Shown here piece by piece: positions 37,461 to 47,261 of a DNA stretch of 48,692 bases. The stretch comes from an uncultured Caulobacterales bacterium (GTDB lineage Bacteria; Pseudomonadota; Alphaproteobacteria; Caulobacterales; Maricaulaceae): assembly GCA_938040095.1 (NCBI GenBank), contig CALHXF010000016.1:1-48692 (forward strand), in the 5' to 3' direction. The notes beneath the pieces were generated by a model, which worked only from the letters and a program-made list of their open reading frames with translations, was not told where the DNA came from and did no database searches. Both the position numbers and the translations under genes were made by a program. The first letter of the stretch is position 1. The number at the start of each line of letters is the position of its first letter.

Positions 37461-39407
37461 TCAGATGTTCTTATGAAATGCAGAATTTAGCATAGATTTC
37501 ACGTCAGACAGGTTCTGCGGACGTGACTGTGTCGCTGCAGCTTTGGCTTGGAGCCGTTGGCGAACCTGCGCGGCCAAAGCACTTGTTTGTTCGGCGGCGG
37601 TTTGCGGCGCCTGTTGTTGAGCCGGAGGCGGTAATTGACGATTACGCAATGCAGCCCGTGTTTGCTGAACGGTTGGCGTCACCGGTCCACCAGAATTACC
37701 TTCACCGCCCGGGGTAAGACTGCGTGAACGCCAACGCTCAAAGACTTTCGACATTAGCTCAGGCGTCGCCACGTCTCGCTTCCACAAGTCCGTAAACTGA
37801 GCACTGGAACTATGCGGGCGATATTCGGCAGGTAAGTTATTCAGGATCACACGCATAGGTAGGTTAACCGACTCACCGAAGACCATTGTTTCCGCCGTAC
37901 CAAGGGATGGCAGAAATGACAGAAGCTCAGCGGCACCATCAGGCACAGCTGCCCGCACAAAGTTCTGATCCAATTCATTCGAGAGACGCATGGAGAAAAT
38001 TGTCGAACATTGAGAGAGCGTTGACGGCTCCAACTCTGAAGGACGTTGCGAAATGATCGCCAGAGACACACCATATTTTCGGCCCTCTTTGGCAATTCTA
38101 GAAATGATTCGGCGGGTCGAGTTGAAGCCAAGACTATGATCACGTGGAATGTACCTATGCGCTTCCTCGCACACTAGCAAAATCGGAAGCTGCCGCTCTG
38201 ACCACGTAGCCAGCTCAAAGGCCAAACGACTCACTACAGAAACAACGATGTTCAATGCCTCTGACGGGATACCAGAAAAATCGAGGCAGGAGATTGGCTT
38301 CCCATTGACAGGCAAACGGAAGATACGTCCGACAATCTCTTCAATCGGGCGTGGGGACGCTTGGTTCTTAAAAACAAACGCATATCTTGGATCGGCCACT
38401 AAAGACGCAATACGGCGCTTGAGACGTTTATAGGGTGCCAGATTGTTTGCATTCTCTAACTTACCCATGTCGTGATCGATGAGCTTCGCCACGTCACGAA
38501 TACGGTACGGCACAGGACTATCTAACGAAATATGAGTTGCGCGTTGAAGTTCGGATTCAACATCATCCAGTTTTACCTGACTGCTCACGTCTCCATTCTG
38601 AAGAGTGCGGTCGTAAAGACGCTTCGCTTTCAACAAGACATCATGAAGAATTTCCGTCTCTTCACGGGCTTGGTCTTCGATTTCGGAACAAAGGAGTTCG
38701 CATGTTTCAACGAAATCAAACATCCAAAGCGGTAGATCAAGAGAGTCTTGGTCAATAACCTCGGCACGGTTCCCGAAACTCTTAGAATACTCATTGTGTG
38801 GATCAAAGAGGACCACGTGACCCATCGGGTTTTCGTTCAAAATCGCCTGAAGAATAAGCGCGACCGTGCAGGATTTACCCGAGCCTGTGGAACCGATTAT
38901 GGCAAAATGTTTGGACAGCAAATCATCCACGCGCACCTTTGCGATAATCGAGCTATCTTGTTGAAGACGACCAACTTCAATACAAGACTCACCTTCCCTA
39001 TTGAAAATCAACGTCAGCTCAGCGGGAGACATATTGTAGACCGCTTCGCCAAGTACCGGAAACGACCTTACACCTCTGAAAAACTTCGTCTCACGGGTCG
39101 TTTCATTGGTTGTGATTTCACCCATGATATTGAGTTGCGCGAGACAGCCGTCTGACATGCCTTCGTCGTCCTCAGAACCAATCTTCAAAGATCCGACCAT
39201 CGCGACAACGATAGACTTGCTGGTCACGATTTTTAAAATCGTTCCAATTTGCGCGAGTTGAAGCTGATTATTTCGAATGACAGATTTATTGATTGAAATC
39301 GTCGCGACGGATGATCCGACATTTCGGATACGACCAATTTCTGTTTGTTTGAACGGTTTCGCGCGCTCCAACGGGACGACTCGATTTGTCTGATCTGTAA
39401 AGCTCAT
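37461..39407 (-). CDS. HerA-like DUF87 ATPase
   Basis: 648 aa from ATG 39407. An N-terminal HAS-barrel-like region (IGRIRNVGSSVATISI) precedes the FtsK/HerA ATPase: Walker A GSTGSGKS (172-179), LFDPHNEYS, Walker B LLVCEEAHRYIP, the arginine-rich SRIAKEGRKYGVSLAIISQRPSEL, and a Pro/Gln-rich tail. HerA proteins are hexameric DNA translocases that resect ends with NurA or serve defence systems; no NurA or other nuclease is next to it here. ATG 39407 has GGGGA upstream; TTG 39422 would add five residues. Confidence 0.87.
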   Translation of the reverse strand: MSFTDQTNRVVPLERAKPFKQTEIGRIRNVGSSVATISINKSVIRNNQLQLAQIGTILKIVTSKSIVVAMVGSLKIGSEDDEGMSDGCLAQLNIMGEITTNETTRETKFFRGVRSFPVLGEAVYNMSPAELTLIFNREGESCIEVGRLQQDSSIIAKVRVDDLLSKHFAIIGSTGSGKSCTVALILQAILNENPMGHVVLFDPHNEYSKSFGNRAEVIDQDSLDLPLWMFDFVETCELLCSEIEDQAREETEILHDVLLKAKRLYDRTLQNGDVSSQVKLDDVESELQRATHISLDSPVPYRIRDVAKLIDHDMGKLENANNLAPYKRLKRRIASLVADPRYAFVFKNQASPRPIEEIVGRIFRLPVNGKPISCLDFSGIPSEALNIVVSVVSRLAFELATWSERQLPILLVCEEAHRYIPRDHSLGFNSTRRIISRIAKEGRKYGVSLAIISQRPSELEPSTLSQCSTIFSMRLSNELDQNFVRAAVPDGAAELLSFLPSLGTAETMVFGESVNLPMRVILNNLPAEYRPHSSSAQFTDLWKRDVATPELMSKVFERWRSRSLTPGGEGNSGGPVTPTVQQTRAALRNRQLPPPAQQQAPQTAAEQTSALAAQVRQRLQAKAAATQSRPQNLSDVKSMLNSAFHKNI

Positions 39408-39495
39408 AGATATAGTCCCCAACGTCGAGGACAGCCCTACAGCAAAGGGCTTATCAAAGCCTTACGCTGCGTAATCTAATCTATGGGAATAACCG

Positions 39496-39572
39496 TGGTC
39501 GGGGCGGCAAGATTCGAACTTGCGACCCCCTGTTCCCAAAACAGGTGCGCTACCAGGCTGCGCTACGCCCCG
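39496..39572 (-). tRNA. tRNA-Pro (anticodon TGG)
   Basis: Cloverleaf on the minus strand: acceptor CGGGGCG/CGCCCCG, anticodon stem CCTGT/ACAGG around TTTGGGA (anticodon TGG), T-loop GTTCGAATC, discriminator A, encoded CCA. 77 nt. Confidence 0.97.
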
Positions 39573-39655
39573 ATCACGGTGGAGCGCTAATTAGCGCGAA
39601 CGCCGTAAAAGGCAAGCAAAGAGTTCAAGGAAATTCAGTTTCTGTGCAATTAATA

Positions 39656-40126
39656 TCAGTTGCCGAAGAATGGGTGCTTGATCGTATCACCAGGACGGAT
39701 GCCGCGTGCTTTGGATTCGCCACCTTTAAGCTCAACCACACCTGCAATGACGGCCTCGGAAGATGCACTTCTGAGCGTGTAAGGCTTATGGGAATGCTCA
39801 ATTTTCAAAATCTTACCGTTCGAGCGCACGAAGAGGATGTCCAATGGAATGGAGGTGTTTTTCATCCAGATTGTCGCAATTTTCGGTTCATCGAACTCAA
39901 AAATCATACCTGTATCCGCCCCCATCGAATCGCGGAACATCATGCCACGCGCCTGCTGCGCCATTGTTTTGGCTTCATCGACCATAAATTCGTGAGACCC
40001 CTCTTCCGTAACAATCGTTAGGGGCTTGGGTTCACCAAAGTTGACAACATCATTTCGAGCGGTTTGCCCGAATGCAGGCGCCGCCAAAAGCGTGATGGTA
40101 AGAGAGAGAGCAATAAGACGTTTCAT
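39656..40126 (-). CDS. DUF192 exported protein
   Basis: 156 aa. Signal peptide (LSLTITLLAAPAFG, cleavage near QT) followed by the DUF192 fold: FMVDEAKTMAQQARGMMFRDSMGADTGMIFEF, MKNTSIPLDILFV, and GVVELKGGESKARGIRPGD. Small periplasmic beta-sandwich of unknown role, common in marine alphaproteobacteria. It lies between two tRNA genes on the same strand. Confidence 0.9.
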   Translation of the reverse strand: MKRLIALSLTITLLAAPAFGQTARNDVVNFGEPKPLTIVTEEGSHEFMVDEAKTMAQQARGMMFRDSMGADTGMIFEFDEPKIATIWMKNTSIPLDILFVRSNGKILKIEHSHKPYTLRSASSEAVIAGVVELKGGESKARGIRPGDTIKHPFFGN

Positions 40127-40218
40127 AACGACGACATACAGCCCGAAGGCTATAGATGTAAATTACAAATACGAGGGATAAGCAGCGCCCTACTCGCGCG
40201 CCGCATCAAAGTACTGAA

Positions 40219-40293
40219 TGGCAGTCCCTAGGGGAATTGAACCCCTCTTTCCAGGTTGAAAACCTGGCGTCCTAACCGATAGACGAAGGGACC
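40219..40293 (-). tRNA. tRNA-Glu (anticodon TTC)
   Basis: Cloverleaf on the minus strand: acceptor GGTCCCT/AGGGACT with a G-U first pair, anticodon stem CAGG/CCTG around the loop with TTC, T-arm GGTTCAATTCC, discriminator G, encoded CCA. 75 nt. Confidence 0.97.
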
Positions 40294-40360
40294 GCATCAG
40301 TAATTGAAGGGCGATATATACACGGATTTCCAACCTTGCAAGTGGCTTTTATATGAAAAT

Positions 40361-42130
40361 TCAGTCTTCCACTGCAGCTAAATCAGACAAATGAAAATCA
40401 ATACGTGTGCGTCCCTGCCAAACATTGGGTTTTAGTTGCCCTAATGCATGAAAACGGGCGTTTCCTGCCGTTAAAAGCACCTCATCCAATCCTGATTCTC
40501 CAGCTCTGAAACAAATACCTGACAAGGTTGCCCCGCCTGCATCACTCAGAGAGAATCGAACATGATCGCCTTTTGTACGCTGTGCGAATGTCACACGAAG
40601 ATCAGAGAACGCAAAAACAGGTTGCGGGTTGCCCGCTCCGTAGGGCCCGACTCGTTCTACCAAATCCATCAAGTCTTCATTCACCGCCGTCAAACCAAGG
40701 ACATGGTCCACCCGCGACGAATCATTTTTCAACGCTTCCGTCACGTCGCAAGATAACTCTGCGGACATAAAAGCCCGAAACGCGTCGATCTTGCTTGGGT
40801 CCATCGAGAGCCCTCCCGCCATTGCGTGTCCACCACCAGAGATAAGCAAACCCGCATCCGTTGCTGCAGAAATTGCGCTGCCTAGGTCAACACCACTAAT
40901 TGACCGACCAGACCCTTTGGCAATCGGGGGCACAGCGTCATTATCCACACCAATGACAATCGAAGGCTTACGAAAGCGGTCTTTCAATCGCCCTGCGACA
41001 ATGCCGATAATACCAGGATGCCAGTCTTCCATAGCCACGATAATAACGGGTTCGTCGTTCTGCGCTTGCGCCGCGCCCAAAGCCTCAGCCAGAATTTTAT
41101 CTTGCATCTGGCGACGTTGGACATTCACACGGTCAAGCTCTGCCGCGTGCGCATAGGCTTCTTGTGAGTCTTCCGTTGAAAGCAAACGCGCGCCCATATC
41201 CGCACGGCCAATGCGTCCGCCCGCATTGATTCGAGGCCCTAGCACAAAGCCCGCATGATAGGTCGTAAATGGCGGCTCAGCGCTGGCGACATCGGCCAGA
41301 GCTTGCACGCCCATGTTTCGATTCGACGAAAGCACCTTCAATCCCTGGCGAACAATAGCACGATTAACGCCACGCAATGGGACAACATCACAGATCGTCC
41401 CGAGAGCGGTCAACCCCAGCAAAGACTTTAGATCGACAGGATTTTTCAAACCGCGTACTCTCGCCTCACGCTGGAGTGCAACCAAAAGCATAAATGTAAC
41501 CCCAGCCGCTGCTAAATGCCCCTGCCCAGAGTGATCATCCTGACGGTTTGGATTGACGAGCGCGAGCGACGGAGGTGGTTTCGCCCCCATCAAATGATGA
41601 TCTACCACAATAACAGGCAAACCAATCGCGTCTGCATGTTCCAATGCTGCCTGCGCCGCTGCTCCGCAATCCAAAGTGATAACCAAATCACACTTCTCAG
41701 ATTTCAATTGCTCAAACGCTGCGACAGAGGGGCCGTAACCTTCCTTTACGCGGTCAGGGACATAGAGGCCGAAGTCATATCCTAACCCCCTACCCCAACG
41801 AATTAATTGCGCTGCCGACGTTCCACCATCCACGTCATAATCTGAAAACAATGTGATGCGTTTCCCGTCAGCAATATGATCCAGAATGAGGCCCGCAGCT
41901 TTATCCGCGTCCTGCAAATCAGACGGATTCGGCAAACTATTTCGCAATGTCGGTGCAAGAAACACACCTGTATCCAACGCGGCAACATCTCGCCCTAACA
42001 GGAGGGCGGCCTGCAAAAGCGGCAGATCTGTTTCTGATGCGTAGGATTCTAGGACCTCCGGATCATACCGAAACGTCCATTTCCTTTTTCGGACGGAGGC
42101 TTTTACGCCGAGACATAGTTTATTGCTCAT
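40361..42130 (-). CDS. recJ: Single-stranded-DNA-specific 5'-3' exonuclease RecJ
   Basis: 589 aa, DHH-family phosphoesterase used in recombination and mismatch repair. Motif I FSDYDVDGG (about 97-103), VITLDCGA, motif III VDHH (176-179), the DHHA1 segment with ISGGGHAMAGG, and a C-terminal OB-like domain (QRTKGDHVRFSL) are all present. It has its own region, with 104 bases separating it from the upstream aminotransferase gene; the tRNA-Glu lies 67 bases past the stop. Confidence 0.95.
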   Translation of the reverse strand: MSNKLCLGVKASVRKRKWTFRYDPEVLESYASETDLPLLQAALLLGRDVAALDTGVFLAPTLRNSLPNPSDLQDADKAAGLILDHIADGKRITLFSDYDVDGGTSAAQLIRWGRGLGYDFGLYVPDRVKEGYGPSVAAFEQLKSEKCDLVITLDCGAAAQAALEHADAIGLPVIVVDHHLMGAKPPPSLALVNPNRQDDHSGQGHLAAAGVTFMLLVALQREARVRGLKNPVDLKSLLGLTALGTICDVVPLRGVNRAIVRQGLKVLSSNRNMGVQALADVASAEPPFTTYHAGFVLGPRINAGGRIGRADMGARLLSTEDSQEAYAHAAELDRVNVQRRQMQDKILAEALGAAQAQNDEPVIIVAMEDWHPGIIGIVAGRLKDRFRKPSIVIGVDNDAVPPIAKGSGRSISGVDLGSAISAATDAGLLISGGGHAMAGGLSMDPSKIDAFRAFMSAELSCDVTEALKNDSSRVDHVLGLTAVNEDLMDLVERVGPYGAGNPQPVFAFSDLRVTFAQRTKGDHVRFSLSDAGGATLSGICFRAGESGLDEVLLTAGNARFHALGQLKPNVWQGRTRIDFHLSDLAAVED

Positions 42131-42235
42131 GATCGGTACAAATCAGTGACGATTGCGATTCGTTTAAAGATTCTCAAAATGATCCCAATCCCGCAGTGAT
42201 ATCTAAATGAAATTGCACCTAGATGTTCAGAAAAC

Positions 42236-43453
42236 CTATTCTGCGACCGCTATCTCTTCGGCCTGAAACATCAGTTTTATATTTCTAGCGGCTTGGCGAA
42301 TGCGTTGTTCATTTTCGACAACGGCGATTCGAACATATCCTTCGCCATTGTCTCCGAAGCCGACACCTGGTGAAACAGCGACGCCCGCTTTGATCATCAA
42401 CTGCTTGGCAAATTCAACAGACCCCATGTGTGCATATTGCGGTGGCAAAGGTGCCCACGCAAACATTGACGCTTTCGGAGAAGGAATCTCCCATCCTGCG
42501 CGACCGAAACTCTCAACCAGAACGTCGCGACGTTTACGGTAAATATCTCGGGCTTCCTCAACGCAATCTTGCGGGCCATCCAACGCAGCACATGCGGCAA
42601 CTTGGATCGGCGTAAATGCACCGTAATCGAGATAAGATTTCACGCGTGTTAGCGCCGCAATCAAACGGCGGTTTCCGACAGCAAACCCCATTCTCCACCC
42701 AGCCATGGAATAGGTTTTTGATAATGACGTCATTTCGATTGCCATGATGTCTTCGGGGTCAACAAATTCGAAGATTGATGGCGGAGCTTCACCGAAATAT
42801 ATTTCAGAGTAAGCGAGGTCCGAAAGAATGATGATATCTTTCGCCTTCGCAATTTCGATAATCTCCTCATAAAAGGCGCGGTCAGCCATCTCACCTGTTG
42901 GGTTCGATGGGAAACAGACAACAATTGCCATCGGAGGCTTATCAGCCGCAGCCAATGCCGCTTTCACGCCCGCGAGATACTCCTCGGCCGTGATCGCAGG
43001 GATACCTTGGATTTTTGCACCCGCAATGATGAAACCGTAAGCATGAAGTGGATAAGACGGGTCTGGCGCATAAATGACATCGCCAGGGGCGGTGATCGCT
43101 TGCGCTAAGTTTGCAAACCCTTCTTTGGACCCAATCGTTGCAATGATCTGATCTTCGGCATCCAACGCGACACCGAAACGACGATCATAATAACGCGAGC
43201 AGGCCTGACGCAGGCCTTTAATCCCGCGGGAAGCAGAATACCCAGTCGTCTTTGGCTTTTGAACGGTCTCAACCAATTTATCGATGACATGTTTAGGGGT
43301 CGGTAAGTCAGGATTACCAAAACCAAAATCAATGATGTCATGTCCTTCGGCTCGCAGCTCAGCCTTTAATTTGTTCACTTCCGCAAACACGTAAGGCGGA
43401 AGACGTTTTATACGATAAAACTCGTCTGCTAATATTTCAGGATTAGTCTGCAT
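42236..43453 (-). CDS. Class I aminotransferase, AlaC/LL-DAP-aminotransferase-like
   Basis: 405 aa PLP enzyme. IDFGFGNPDLPTP at the N-terminus, VVCFPSNPTGEMA, ILSDLAYSEIYF (Asp-Tyr) and the PLP Lys246 in MTSLSKTYSMAGWRMGF place it with AlaC-like alanine transaminases and LL-diaminopimelate aminotransferases. The sequence does not settle which amino acid it uses; DapA elsewhere in the window shows lysine synthesis is present, but alphaproteobacteria generally use the succinylase route. Starts at ATG 43453. Confidence 0.9.
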   Translation of the reverse strand: MQTNPEILADEFYRIKRLPPYVFAEVNKLKAELRAEGHDIIDFGFGNPDLPTPKHVIDKLVETVQKPKTTGYSASRGIKGLRQACSRYYDRRFGVALDAEDQIIATIGSKEGFANLAQAITAPGDVIYAPDPSYPLHAYGFIIAGAKIQGIPAITAEEYLAGVKAALAAADKPPMAIVVCFPSNPTGEMADRAFYEEIIEIAKAKDIIILSDLAYSEIYFGEAPPSIFEFVDPEDIMAIEMTSLSKTYSMAGWRMGFAVGNRRLIAALTRVKSYLDYGAFTPIQVAACAALDGPQDCVEEARDIYRKRRDVLVESFGRAGWEIPSPKASMFAWAPLPPQYAHMGSVEFAKQLMIKAGVAVSPGVGFGDNGEGYVRIAVVENEQRIRQAARNIKLMFQAEEIAVAE

Positions 43454-43478
43454 GAGGGAACTCCCCTATCGCAATGGT

Positions 43479-43868
43479 TTAACGTCTGGGCTCGTAATCA
43501 GGAAAACCTTGAATAGGGCCGGTCGCGGGGTCGTCTTCTTTATAGGCCTGAACTTTATCTTTCAGGGCCTCAAACTCTGCCTTTGATGTCGCCGCATCAG
43601 GACCTGACACGAGACCAAACTTGCTTTTCTTTGCATGTAATTTCTGCAAAGCGACGGCATCTCTATCCCATTGGACAGATGAGCGAATGTCTTTTGGTGC
43701 CAAGGGCGCATCACTCACACGCGGGTAGTCAGTTGCAATGTTTTTTGCCTCTTCGCTAAATTCTGGTGACTTCACCAAATCCAGCTTCGGTATTTTAACG
43801 GTCTGACACGCACCCAAGGCCAATGCACAAGCACAGGCTAGGAGAACTCTCGGCGTTTTTGATGGCAT
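43479..43868 (-). CDS. Small lipoprotein, unknown function
   Basis: 129 aa from ATG 43868 (a second ATG two codons earlier is also in frame). Signal peptide VLLACACALALGAC with lipobox LGAC, then a charged, mostly helical 110-residue mature part with no motif recognised. It ends 25 bases before the aminotransferase start and may be cotranscribed with it. Confidence 0.7.
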   Translation of the reverse strand: MPSKTPRVLLACACALALGACQTVKIPKLDLVKSPEFSEEAKNIATDYPRVSDAPLAPKDIRSSVQWDRDAVALQKLHAKKSKFGLVSGPDAATSKAEFEALKDKVQAYKEDDPATGPIQGFPDYEPRR

Positions 43869-43927
43869 TATCATATTTCTCTTATGGGATAAACCTGCCC
43901 TAACGTCATCCTAATAATCGTACAGAC

Positions 43928-44965
43928 TTACGGGAAAACGCCGACGCCTGTGAGGCCAAGCGTCTCGTCCCAGCCTTGCGTTAGGTTGTAATTCTGGATG
44001 GCTTGCCCTGATGACCCTTTTGTCAAATTGTCAATCACTGACACAATAACAGCGGAGCCTGGCGTTCGGTCTGGGAAAATGCCGATCTGGCAGTGGTTAC
44101 TTCCGCGCACATGACGGGTTTGAGGCGCTTGCCCTTCGGCTAACACATGAACAAAAGCCTCATCGGCATAGCGGGCTTCGTAGGTTTCGCGCAAATCTGC
44201 AACTGTTGCCCCGTTGGCAAGTTCCACGTGACACGTTGCGATCATCCCGCGATTCATGGGAACGATATGTGGCGTAAAGCGCACCTTGGCCGTAACGCCC
44301 GTAAAATCGGCTATCACTTGGTCCATCTCTGGCGCATGGCGATGCGTTCCAATCGCGTAAGCTTGCGCCCCATCATGGGTTTCAGAAAAGGCAAACGCTA
44401 ACGACGCTTTTCGTCCTGCGCCAGTCACACCAGACTTCGCATCCACAATAACGCGATCGGCATCGATCTGCCCCGCAGCCAAGCCTGGCAACAGCGCCAA
44501 AGCGGTACAGGTTGGATAACATCCTGGACAGGCGACAAGTTTTGCGCCGCGCAATTGATCGCGGGAATACTCGCTTAGACCATAGACCCGTTTTGACAAA
44601 AGCTCAGTGAATTCATGGGGTCGCCCGTATGTCTTGGCGTAAAGATCAGGATCAGACAGACGGAAATCAGCCGATAAATCGATCACAGTTTCGACGCGAT
44701 CATATATTCTCGCAATTGTCTCTTGGCTCGCGCCATGTGGGAGGCAAGCAAAAACGACATCAATATCGTCCCAATCAACCTCATCCGCCGTCACAAGTGG
44801 CGGTAGGTTCTGCCCCGTAAAGTTCCGAAAGACATCCGAGTAGACCTCACCCGCACGACTATAGGCCGTCAACGCAGTTAGCTTCAGATTTGGATGCCCG
44901 AGTATAAGACGCACGGCTTCCGCACCCGTATATCCAGACGCGCCCAGTACAGCTGCATTTTTCAT
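43928..44965 (-). CDS. argC: N-acetyl-gamma-glutamyl-phosphate reductase ArgC
   Basis: Third step of arginine synthesis. 345 aa: NAD(P)-binding GASGYTGAEAVRL (8-20), CLPHGAS, IDLSADFRL, the catalytic Cys149 in ACPGCYPT, and His in GTHRHAPEMDQ. The length and start (ATG 44965) match the long ArgC type common in proteobacteria. It lies just after the rplM-rpsI terminator, in the order rplM-rpsI-argC often seen in alphaproteobacteria. Confidence 0.96.
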   Translation of the reverse strand: MKNAAVLGASGYTGAEAVRLILGHPNLKLTALTAYSRAGEVYSDVFRNFTGQNLPPLVTADEVDWDDIDVVFACLPHGASQETIARIYDRVETVIDLSADFRLSDPDLYAKTYGRPHEFTELLSKRVYGLSEYSRDQLRGAKLVACPGCYPTCTALALLPGLAAGQIDADRVIVDAKSGVTGAGRKASLAFAFSETHDGAQAYAIGTHRHAPEMDQVIADFTGVTAKVRFTPHIVPMNRGMIATCHVELANGATVADLRETYEARYADEAFVHVLAEGQAPQTRHVRGSNHCQIGIFPDRTPGSAVIVSVIDNLTKGSSGQAIQNYNLTQGWDETLGLTGVGVFP

Positions 44966-44978
44966 TTTATGTCACCCA

Positions 44979-45011
44979 CAAAAAAAGGCGCCTCGGAGTC
45001 CCGAAGCGCCT
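44979..45011 (-). terminator. Rho-independent terminator of rplM-rpsI
   Basis: On the minus strand, AGGCGCTTCGG pairs with CCGAGGCGCCT (one G-U) around a short loop and runs into seven T. It sits 31 bases past the rpsI stop and 14 bases before argC, so argC must have its own promoter or depend on read-through. Confidence 0.88.
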
Positions 45012-45042
45012 GAAAACATAGACCAGAAAGGTCGGTAAACGA

Positions 45043-45558
45043 TTAACGCTTGGAGAACTGGAAGCTCTTACGCGCCTTGGCCCGGCCGTATTTCTTACGT
45101 TCAACAACACGCGAGTCACGTGTAATAAAGCCAGCGGCTTTCAATGGAGCGCGCAAAATCGGCTCATAATATGTGAGGGCTTTTGTGATGCCGTGACGAA
45201 CCGCACCAGCTTGACCTGACAAACCACCGCCTTTGACAGTTGCCATGACGTCGTATGAATCAACGCGATCCGCGACTTGAAAGGCCTGTGCAATGATGAG
45301 GCGTAGAACTGGACGTGCGAAATACACTTCCTGATCGCGACCATTTACAATGATCTTGCCGCTACCTGGCTTGATCCAAACACGTGCAATCGAGTTCTTC
45401 CGTTTGCCAGTGGCATAAGAACGACCAAGATCGTCAATTTTTGGGTCTGGCAATGTTGCAGGATCGATAGTTTTAACGTCGGCGCCGATTTCGGCAACAG
45501 TTCCGTCAACTACGTTTTTGAGGTCCGCTAGGGACTGTACTGTATCAGTGTCAGCCAT
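45043..45558 (-). CDS. rpsI: 30S ribosomal protein S9
   Basis: 171 aa. The N-terminal 40 residues form an acidic extension; the S9 core then starts [18 protein letters not shown] and runs through [17 protein letters not shown] to the C-terminal [18 protein letters not shown], whose last Lys-Arg contact the P-site tRNA. The start lies 4 bases after the rplM stop; the two are cotranscribed, as is universal for L13-S9. Confidence 0.98.
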   Translation of the reverse strand: MADTDTVQSLADLKNVVDGTVAEIGADVKTIDPATLPDPKIDDLGRSYATGKRKNSIARVWIKPGSGKIIVNGRDQEVYFARPVLRLIIAQAFQVADRVDSYDVMATVKGGGLSGQAGAVRHGITKALTYYEPILRAPLKAAGFITRDSRVVERKKYGRAKARKSFQFSKR

Positions 45559-45562
45559 GGTC

Positions 45563-46033
45563 TTAACCTCGCTTCACGTTTTTAGGGCTCATCGCCGCGA
45601 AATCAATAACTTCTGGCGTTTGCGCCGTCTGCTCGTGCTCTGCGCCTGCATATACGCGCAAGTTACTAAGCTGCTTGCGTGCAAGCGGGCTTTCTTTTGG
45701 CAACATACGCTGCACAGCTTTGCGCATCACCCGATCTGGGAAGCGACCGTCTAGAATCTTGCCGGCTGTTGTTTCTTTCAAGCCACCAGGATGACCCGTG
45801 TGACGATAATAGACTTTATCAGCGCGTTTTTTACCAGTGAGGTGAACTTTACCTGCATTGATGATGATGACGTTGTCGCCGCAATCCATATGCGGTGTGT
45901 AGTTAGGGAGATGCTTTCCGCGAAGGCGCATGGCAACAAAACTTGCCAAACGGCCAACGACGACATCTTCCGCGTCGACGAGAATCCATTTTTTCTCAAT
46001 CTCAGCGGTTTTTAAAAACTTTGTCGTTTTCAT
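45563..46033 (-). CDS. rplM: 50S ribosomal protein L13
   Basis: 156 aa. [44 protein letters not shown] and [11 protein letters not shown] are the L13 hallmarks. AAGG precedes ATG 46033 by 7-8 bases and can pair in a short hairpin (see the separate entry). First gene of rplM-rpsI. Confidence 0.98.
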   Translation of the reverse strand: MKTTKFLKTAEIEKKWILVDAEDVVVGRLASFVAMRLRGKHLPNYTPHMDCGDNVIIINAGKVHLTGKKRADKVYYRHTGHPGGLKETTAGKILDGRFPDRVMRKAVQRMLPKESPLARKQLSNLRVYAGAEHEQTAQTPEVIDFAAMSPKNVKRG

Positions 46034-46039
46034 GATAAA

Positions 46040-46056
46040 CCTTAGAATGTGTAAGG
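46040..46056 (-). promoter_or_regulatory. Hairpin covering the rplM ribosome-binding site
   Basis: On the minus strand, CCTTA and TAAGG pair around a 7-base loop, and TAAGG contains the rplM Shine-Dalgarno. Ribosomal-protein leaders are often used for feedback control; here only the 5-bp stem is seen, so this is tentative. Confidence 0.3.
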
Positions 46057-46175
46057 CCCAAAGCGAGCCAAACTGCGATGGCGCTACCTACGCAAGGCCA
46101 CCACCATCGTCAATAGATGAAATCGACAACCTTAGTCAGAAAACACAACTATTTCAGTTAGTTAAGAATTAGGTA

Positions 46176-47192
46176 TCATTTTACCGCATAACGAGAGCGC
46201 CAAACCACACCAATTGCAGCAAGGAACACTAAAATCGAAGAGAATTGATGTAAAAGCGATAGATTCAGAGGCGCCACAGCCAACAAGGTCCATATTCCAA
46301 GCAAAACCTGCCAAAGCAGGAGTCCAAAGAAGACAACCATCGCCGGCTGAACCGAACGACTTCTGCGCATGGACCACCCGACCCAAACCGCAACGAGCAA
46401 CACAATATACGCCAATGTTCGGTGGTTGAATTGTATCGCTGCTGAGTTTTCGAAAATATTGCGCCAGACAGGTGATTGGATCGCGTAACCTTCTGGAACG
46501 AAATCCCCATCCATCAGCGGCCATTCATTGTATGTGAGGCCAGAATGTGTTCCCGCCATGAATGCTCCCCCGATAATTTGTAAGTAGACAAGAGCGGCCA
46601 GCAATTTCGTTCTTCCACGCCCCAGCATATTCGCCGCGCGTTCCCAACCGCTCGACTGTCGCTTATAGAGCCAGTACAAAAACCCAAGAATGACAAAGGC
46701 GACACCCAAATGCGTGGCCAAGCGATACTGGCTAACACTCACCATGCCTACTTGGAGGCCGCTATGGACCATCCACCATCCGATTGCGCCTTGAACGCCG
46801 ATTAACAATGCGACCGAGAAGAACTTCCAACGATGACCACGCGCAAGCTTGCCGCGAAACAGAAAGAAAAATAGAGGCAAGGTATAGGCAAGGCCAATGA
46901 ATCGGCCGAGTTGACGATGACCCCACTCCCAAAAATAGATAAATTTGAACCCTGCAAGGTCCATCCCAGGATGCTCTGCTTCAAACTCGGGGATCAACTT
47001 ATATTTCTCAAACTCAGCCATCCACGCAGCTGTAGATAGAGGCGGAAGCGCACCTCGTATCGGGGCCCATTCTGTGATCGAAAGGCCAGAATTCGTTAGC
47101 CGTGTTGCGCCGCCGACGACAATCATCGCTGCAACCAAGAACATCATAAAAAGGAGCCAATACTCCACGGGTTTGGAACGTGTTTCAGTCAT
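46176..47192 (-). CDS. ctaA: Heme A synthase CtaA (COX15 type)
   Basis: Oxidises the C8 methyl of heme O to heme A for cytochrome c oxidase. 338 aa from ATG 47192 with eight membrane segments. VVGGATRLTNSGLSITEW is the COX15 signature; conserved histidines are His92 (WGHRQLGR), His143, His161, His257 (NHRTLAY) and His315 (LLHQFSS). A TTG seven codons upstream is in frame, but its extra residues are atypical. No cox genes are nearby. Confidence 0.94.
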   Translation of the reverse strand: MTETRSKPVEYWLLFMMFLVAAMIVVGGATRLTNSGLSITEWAPIRGALPPLSTAAWMAEFEKYKLIPEFEAEHPGMDLAGFKFIYFWEWGHRQLGRFIGLAYTLPLFFFLFRGKLARGHRWKFFSVALLIGVQGAIGWWMVHSGLQVGMVSVSQYRLATHLGVAFVILGFLYWLYKRQSSGWERAANMLGRGRTKLLAALVYLQIIGGAFMAGTHSGLTYNEWPLMDGDFVPEGYAIQSPVWRNIFENSAAIQFNHRTLAYIVLLVAVWVGWSMRRSRSVQPAMVVFFGLLLWQVLLGIWTLLAVAPLNLSLLHQFSSILVFLAAIGVVWRSRYAVK

Positions 47193-47261
47193 AGTTGCCG
47201 TATAGCGTGCCAACCATCAAAGTCGACGCGTCAAATGGTGCAAAACGTGCGAAAAACGAGA

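Noticed and set aside
37461-39407. HerA-like ATPase as part of a defence system
   Set aside because: No NurA, SIR2, DUF4297 or other effector is adjacent; the neighbours are a complex I subunit and tRNA genes, so a housekeeping role is more likely.
37019-40293. tRNA genes as integration sites for a mobile island
   Set aside because: The genes between and around the tRNAs are conserved housekeeping genes; no integrase, transposase or direct repeat of a tRNA 3' end is visible.
44220-44235. A second parS-like sequence (GTTCCACGTGACAC core) inside argC
   Set aside because: It breaks the palindrome, has three mismatches to the 16-bp consensus, and lies in conserved coding sequence, so it is probably chance.
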